Positions 14,005 to 17,736 of a stretch of DNA of 17,736 bases are shown piece after piece. Position 1 is the stretch's first letter, and the number at the start of each line of letters is the position of its first letter. The notes beneath the pieces are model-generated. The model was not told where the DNA came from and searched no databases. It worked only from the letters and a program-made list of their open reading frames with translations. Source of the stretch: Hyphomicrobiales bacterium. GTDB lineage: Bacteria; Pseudomonadota; Alphaproteobacteria; Rhizobiales; S144-35. The stretch lies in assembly GCA_015494185.1 (NCBI GenBank), contig WGBT01000388.1:1-17736 (forward strand). The letters run 5' to 3'. Made by a program: the position numbers and the translations under genes.

Positions 14005-15024
14005 ATGCGCGTTTTTTATGACCGCGATGCGGACACAGCCCTCATCAAGGGTAAAAAGGTGGCCATCATCGGCTATGGCAGTCAGGGGCATGCCCATGCC
14101 CTGAATCTAAAAGATTCCGGTGTCAGGGAACTTTGTGTAGCTTTGCGCCAGGGATCGAACTCGATCAAGAAGGCTGAAAGCGAAGGGCTTGCATGCAAGA
14201 CCGTGGCCGAGGCTGCGGCTTGGGCCGACGTCTTGATGATGCTGGTTCCCGATGAGCTGCAGGCCGATCTTTATGCCAATGAAATCGCCCCCAATATCCG
14301 CGCGGGTGCTGCCCTGTTCTTCGCGCATGGCTTGAATATTCATTTCAACCTGATTGAGCCGCGCAAAGATATCGATGTCTGTATGGTCGCGCCCAAAGGC
14401 CCCGGCCACACGGTGCGCGGCGAATATCAACGCGGCGCCGGGGTTCCCTGTCTGCTGGCGATCCATCAAGATGCCAGTGGCAATGCCCATGAGCTGGCGT
14501 TGTCTTATGCCTCGGCCATTGGCGGCGGCCGGGCCGGGATCATCGAAACCACCTTCCGCGAGGAATGCGAAACCGATTTGTTCGGTGAACAGGCGGTGTT
14601 GTGCGGCGGCGTTGTCGAACTGATGCGTGCTGGTTTTGAAACCCTCACCGAAGCTGGCTATGCCCCTGAAATGGCCTATTTCGAGTGCCTGCATGAGATG
14701 AAACTGATTGTCGATCTGATCTATGAAGGCGGCATTGCCAACATGAACTACTCGGTTTCAAACACCGCTGAATATGGTGAATATGTCGCAGGCCCCCGGG
14801 TGATTACCCCAGACGTCAAGGCGCGCATGAAAGAGGTGCTCGAAGACATTCAAAATGGCAAATTCGTCCGCGACTGGATGCTTGAAAACAAGGTGAATCA
14901 GACCAGTTTCAAGGCCATGCGGGCCCGCTCCGACGCCCATCCGGTAGAGGAAGTCGGCGCCCGGTTGCGCGAGATGATGCCCTGGATCAAGGCAAGCAAA
15001 TTGGTTGACAAGGCCAAGAACTGA
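14005..15024 (+). CDS. ilvC: Ketol-acid reductoisomerase, class I (NADP+)
   Basis: IlvC isomerises and reduces acetolactate or acetohydroxybutyrate to the dihydroxy acids, using Mg2+ and NADPH. The 339 residues match the short class I form. The Rossmann motif is VAIIGYGSQGHAHALNLKDS (residues 19-38). The loop ALRQGSNSIKKA carries Arg48, Ser51 and Ser53, the pattern associated with NADPH preference. Metal and substrate residues are Asp191 and Glu195 in TDLFGEQAVLCGG, and Glu227 and Glu231 in FECLHEMKL, with catalytic His108 in FFAHGLNIHF. The start ATG is preceded by GAAGGA about 12 nt upstream. A terminator-like hairpin follows, so the ilv series probably ends here. Confidence 0.97.
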   Translation: MRVFYDRDADTALIKGKKVAIIGYGSQGHAHALNLKDSGVRELCVALRQGSNSIKKAESEGLACKTVAEAAAWADVLMMLVPDELQADLYANEIAPNIRAGAALFFAHGLNIHFNLIEPRKDIDVCMVAPKGPGHTVRGEYQRGAGVPCLLAIHQDASGNAHELALSYASAIGGGRAGIIETTFREECETDLFGEQAVLCGGVVELMRAGFETLTEAGYAPEMAYFECLHEMKLIVDLIYEGGIANMNYSVSNTAEYGEYVAGPRVITPDVKARMKEVLEDIQNGKFVRDWMLENKVNQTSFKAMRARSDAHPVEEVGARLREMMPWIKASKLVDKAKN

Positions 15025-15035
15025 CCATCAAGGCA

Positions 15036-15078
15036 AGGGGAGGCCACGAAGTAAGGCCCTTCCCCTCAGCGGTCTTTT
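15036..15078 (+). terminator. Probable terminator after ilvC
   Basis: AGGGGAGGCC (15036-15045) pairs with GGCCCTTCCCCT (15055-15066), with a 2-nt bulge. A short T-rich stretch (GGTCTTTTC) follows. It begins 12 nt after the ilvC stop. Confidence 0.5.
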
Positions 15079-15239
15079 CATCCATCTTCAATTCATCTCT
15101 CTCCCTTCAGCATGTCCGGCCTTGTCCAACCATGAAATAACCGCATTTTCGCCTTATGTTTGCAACACGGCTTTTTATAGGCCCCCCGAAACCCAACCGC
15201 CAACGGCGGAAGAAAAAATGGCGGGGGAGGAATGTGACC

Positions 15240-16805
15240 ATGGTTGCAAAGTTGATTTTCTCAACGCTGTTTATTACCATGACGGCTTTGGGCTTGATCT
15301 CCCGTGCCGCCGCGCAGACTTATTTACCATCGCAACAGCTGCAAAACACACCAATCTATTCGGGACTGAGTGCGGCTGATCGTTTGCGCGAACAAGCGCG
15401 TCAGGCCGAGGCCCGTGGCGATTTTAATTTAGCGGCCGCCCTTTATGACAAGGCCGATGCGCTGGATCTCAAACCGATCCGTCCGCGGCGTTCCCTTGTG
15501 CCACAGCAAACGGCCCGCAAAAACCAAGCGGGTTCGGACGCAAAGCCAAAATCTGCGGCAAACAAGCCTTCCGCCCCCAAAGCTCAGCCTCGCCTTGTCA
15601 AGCGCGCCAACAAGCGCCCTAAAATTCCTCCTAAGGCTCCTGCTTTGGCGCAAACCCAGGCCCAACCAATCAAGCAAAGCAAGCCCGAAGCTCCCAACAA
15701 ACGCCGCCTTGCAAAATCAGGCTCCAAAACAGCAAAACCAGCCAAAATCGTTGCCGTTGAGGTCGGCAAGCCCGCATCACCGACACTACTCAAATCGAAG
15801 ATCGCTGCTCAGAAACGGGCTACGCCATCAGTCAAAGCGCACAATCAAGCCGGCAAACAGCAACCGGGGGGCAGGCGACGGCCGCCCCGCCCTGCTCATG
15901 TGAGGCCCGCCATTCCCAAGAAGGTGGCACGGGCCCCAAGCTTTGCCACCCCAAGACCCCAGGCGTTTCAAGATGCGTTTCAAGACCCGCTTGACCGTCC
16001 CCAAAGCCCGATTTCGCTTGCCCCGCCTTCAAACACAAAGCGGTCATGGCAATCTGCGGTTCAAAATCAGAACAGAGCGAAAGCCGTCGCACCAAGCTTC
16101 ACAGATACGCCAGCCCATCGTGACGCGGACACTGAAGAAGAAGACGATGTGATCGGCATCGACAGGCTCGCTGCGAGAGCCGAGAAACAGCCCTATGCCG
16201 CGCAGCGAGAAAGCTGGCGAAACCACCGCCAGACCAGGGCCTATGCCACCCCTGCGGAACATTATCAGTCAAATCCCTATCAATCAGAATACGGCCGGGA
16301 GGCGGACGATGCACTCAACCACGCCGATACCTATGCCCCTGATGAAGATGAAGGTATAAACGACCGGCATAGATATCATGCACACCATACCGAGCGTGCG
16401 ATTGAGCATCCCGCGCCCGGGCTCGACGACGAAACCTATCGCAGCTATTCCGCACCGTCGATTTACTGGGTGCCTCGCTATACCCGTTATCGCAACTGGC
16501 GTGACCAGGCGCGGGCCAACCGCCGTTTACAGTATCAAAGAGAACGGGTGCGGCGCTGGTTTGCCGATACCCCCCATCGCCTCCATCGCCATTGGCAACG
16601 GCGTTTTCATTTACGCCCGCCTCTCGCGGAGCGCCGGGCGCGATGGTGGTACTGGCAACGTTATCGGGACGCCAAACGCCGCGCGCAACTCGAAGCGCAA
16701 CGCCGTGAGGTACAAAAATTGTTCCGGCAGCATGAGCGGCATGAGCCCACAGCCTCAGGGCGGCCAAACCATTCCCGCCCGGCCCGTTCTAGATGGTTGG
16801 ATTAA
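15240..16805 (+). CDS. Hypothetical exported, very basic protein
   Basis: I do not recognise this gene. From the ATG at 15240 (GGGGGAGG about 9 nt upstream) it gives 521 residues. An ATG 28 codons earlier is in frame but would put a basic leader before the signal peptide. The signal peptide MVAKLIFSTLFITMTALGLI ends at about ISRAAA (cleavage near residue 25). Residues 45-75 (SAADRLREQARQAEARGDFN, then LAAALYDKADAL) resemble a single TPR-like helical pair. Residues 80-260 are Lys/Pro/Ala/Gln-rich and probably disordered. An acidic stretch (DADTEEEDDVIGID) follows, then His/Tyr-rich sequence. The last 100 or so residues are Arg/Trp/Tyr-rich (RRWFADTPHRLHRHWQRRFH and YWQRYRDAKRRAQLEAQRRE). The role is unknown; a periplasmic protein binding an acidic polymer is one guess. 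It follows the ilvC terminator and has no obvious partner. Confidence 0.7.
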   Translation: MVAKLIFSTLFITMTALGLISRAAAQTYLPSQQLQNTPIYSGLSAADRLREQARQAEARGDFNLAAALYDKADALDLKPIRPRRSLVPQQTARKNQAGSDAKPKSAANKPSAPKAQPRLVKRANKRPKIPPKAPALAQTQAQPIKQSKPEAPNKRRLAKSGSKTAKPAKIVAVEVGKPASPTLLKSKIAAQKRATPSVKAHNQAGKQQPGGRRRPPRPAHVRPAIPKKVARAPSFATPRPQAFQDAFQDPLDRPQSPISLAPPSNTKRSWQSAVQNQNRAKAVAPSFTDTPAHRDADTEEEDDVIGIDRLAARAEKQPYAAQRESWRNHRQTRAYATPAEHYQSNPYQSEYGREADDALNHADTYAPDEDEGINDRHRYHAHHTERAIEHPAPGLDDETYRSYSAPSIYWVPRYTRYRNWRDQARANRRLQYQRERVRRWFADTPHRLHRHWQRRFHLRPPLAERRARWWYWQRYRDAKRRAQLEAQRREVQKLFRQHERHEPTASGRPNHSRPARSRWLD

Positions 16806-16819
16806 TCATCGGCAGCATC

Positions 16820-16955
16820 TGTTATACCACCGCCCCTGGTCTTGACTCGTCTGATGTCCAATTCACATAGTAATCGTGAAAGGGATACGGCAAGCAGGAA
16901 AAGGTCAATGAAACAGACCTCTTATGTGAGAGGATTTTCCGCTCTAGTATGATAC
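16820..16955 (+). repeat. Interspersed repeat family 2, copy 4
   Basis: GTTATACCACCGCCCCTGGT, CTTGACTCGTCTGATGTCCA, then GTGAAAGGGATACGGCAAGC, GGTCAATGAAA and CAGACCT align with copies 1 and 2 in order. AGTATGATACCA at the right end parallels AGTATTATTCCA in copy 2 and resembles the left-end TTATACCA as a direct repeat. CCTCT-TATGTG-AGAGG plus ATTTT inside it could act as a weak terminator for the preceding gene. Element boundaries are approximate. The rest of the 177-bp gap shows nothing else. Confidence 0.65.
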
Positions 16956-16982
16956 CAACTTCTGCGCCATTCAAACGCCGAT

Positions 16983-17736
16983 TCAGCTCAAAGGCGTGTA
17001 GCGATGCAACTCAATACCATGGTGTTTGAGCCAATCGCGGCCCCGTTCCATATCAGGCAGCGTTGCTTTGACCAGCGCCCAAAAAGCCGGACTATGATTC
17101 ATTTCGCGCAAATGAGCCACTTCATGGGCCGCGACATAGTCGAGCACATAGCTCGGCGCCATGATCAGGCGCCAGGAAAACGACAATGTCCCCGAAGACG
17201 AACAAGAACCCCAACGGGTCGATTGATCACGGATTGCCAGCTTGCGATAACGCACCCCGAGCCGCTTGGCATGATAGGCACAGGCCTGGGCCACATCTTT
17301 CCGGGCCTCCATTTTCAACCATTCATAAACCCGCTTCGACGCCGTTTTGCCGCTCCCTTTCACACAAAGCCGCGCAAACTCACCTTCGGTTAGGGGTGGC
17401 TCAATCCAGACCGGCGTACGTTTGCGCACCTCGCCTTTAAAAACAATTTCATGCGATATGCCACGTACCGGGATCACTGCGCCATCAGTAAAGGTTACCG
17501 CCTGTGGCAGTTCAGCCAGTTTCCGGGCAATCCAGTCGACATGTTTTTGCAAAAAACGGTTTGCATCACACAAATCGGCCTCGGGAGGGATGGTCAAAAC
17601 GGCGGCCCGCTGCGTTCCACTCACCCGCAAGGTCATCCGGCGGGCGCGTGGATTTTGCCGAACCCATACCGGCTCACTGAGCCCCGCAACTTCAACGGCA
17701 CAATTCAAAGCCGGTTTATTTCGTCCACGCCTGTCA
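16983..17736 (-). CDS. YgjP-type (M48/SprT-like, DUF45) zinc metallopeptidase, 5' end uncertain
   Basis: This is a zinc metallopeptidase-like protein of the YgjP family, whose substrates are not established. The C-terminal domain has STRWGSCSSSGTLSFSWRLI, then YVLDYVAAHEVAHLREMNHS with the HEVAH zinc motif and a third His six residues further on, followed by FWALVKATLPD. The N-terminal domain has the RARRMTLRVS strand and FLQKHVDWIARKLAEL. The first in-window start codon is a TTG at 17708 (241 residues), without a convincing Shine-Dalgarno. The frame stays open from there to the window edge (reading DRRGRNKPAL), so the true start probably lies beyond the window. No signal peptide is seen in the visible part. 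It converges on the basic exported protein gene. Confidence 0.9.
   Translation of the reverse strand, partial: DRRGRNKPALNCAVEVAGLSEPVWVRQNPRARRMTLRVSGTQRAAVLTIPPEADLCDANRFLQKHVDWIARKLAELPQAVTFTDGAVIPVRGISHEIVFKGEVRKRTPVWIEPPLTEGEFARLCVKGSGKTASKRVYEWLKMEARKDVAQACAYHAKRLGVRYRKLAIRDQSTRWGSCSSSGTLSFSWRLIMAPSYVLDYVAAHEVAHLREMNHSPAFWALVKATLPDMERGRDWLKHHGIELHRYTPLS

Overview
The window comes from an alphaproteobacterial chromosome of moderate to high GC. The evidence is the content and style of the genes: a B12-dependent (class II) ribonucleotide reductase, a fabA-fabB-fabI block, an alphaproteobacterial-type acetolactate synthase, and a class I ketol-acid reductoisomerase. The order cannot be fixed from the sequence. 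No tRNA, rRNA, CRISPR array, prophage gene, transposase or defence gene was seen, so most genes are ordinary housekeeping genes. The unusual content lies between the genes.

Layout, left to right. (1) 2-1294, +: 3' part of nrdJ. (2) 1654-2148, +: a YqhA-type (UPF0114) membrane protein, converging on the next block. (3) 2162-6790, all -: transcribed fabA, fabB, fabI, an alpha/beta hydrolase, then a two-ACT-domain GcvR-like protein. This is an unsaturated fatty-acid synthesis block followed by two accessory genes. (4) 6991-about 8000, -: a Pro/Ala-rich protein with one membrane segment, preceded by a DUF1015 gene (8195-9421, -). (5) Divergent from DUF1015, +: miaA (tRNA dimethylallyltransferase), then the branched-chain amino-acid genes ilvB, ilvH and ilvC. 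(6) 15240-16805, +: an exported, very basic protein of unknown function. (7) 16983 to the window end, -: a YgjP-type zinc metallopeptidase whose start lies at or beyond the edge.

The ilv genes provide acetolactate synthase (large and small subunits) and ketol-acid reductoisomerase, the first two steps of Val/Leu/Ile synthesis. These genes are normally tightly packed. Here ilvB-ilvH and ilvH-ilvC are each separated by more than 550 bp, and each gap holds a copy of a long palindromic element. A third copy lies between nrdJ and the yqhA-like gene. The three copies share about 50-nt arms, a conserved small hairpin at the tip, one stretch of six consecutive compensated base-pair differences, and mismatches that are mostly G-U compatible on the + (sense) strand. 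This points to a dispersed intergenic repeat that folds as RNA. A second, unrelated repeat family of about 100 bp occurs in four copies: 2732-2828, 3668-3780, 12424-12517 and 16820-16955. One copy supplies the stop codon of the hydrolase.

Other points to check are a structured ilvB leader with a possible small leader ORF, a Leu/Ile/Val-rich 44-codon ORF that runs into one palindrome, a 10-bp tandem repeat upstream of fabI, paired 9-bp direct repeats 21 bp apart upstream of ilvC, and Glu in place of the usual Asp in the metal-binding ThDP motif of IlvB.
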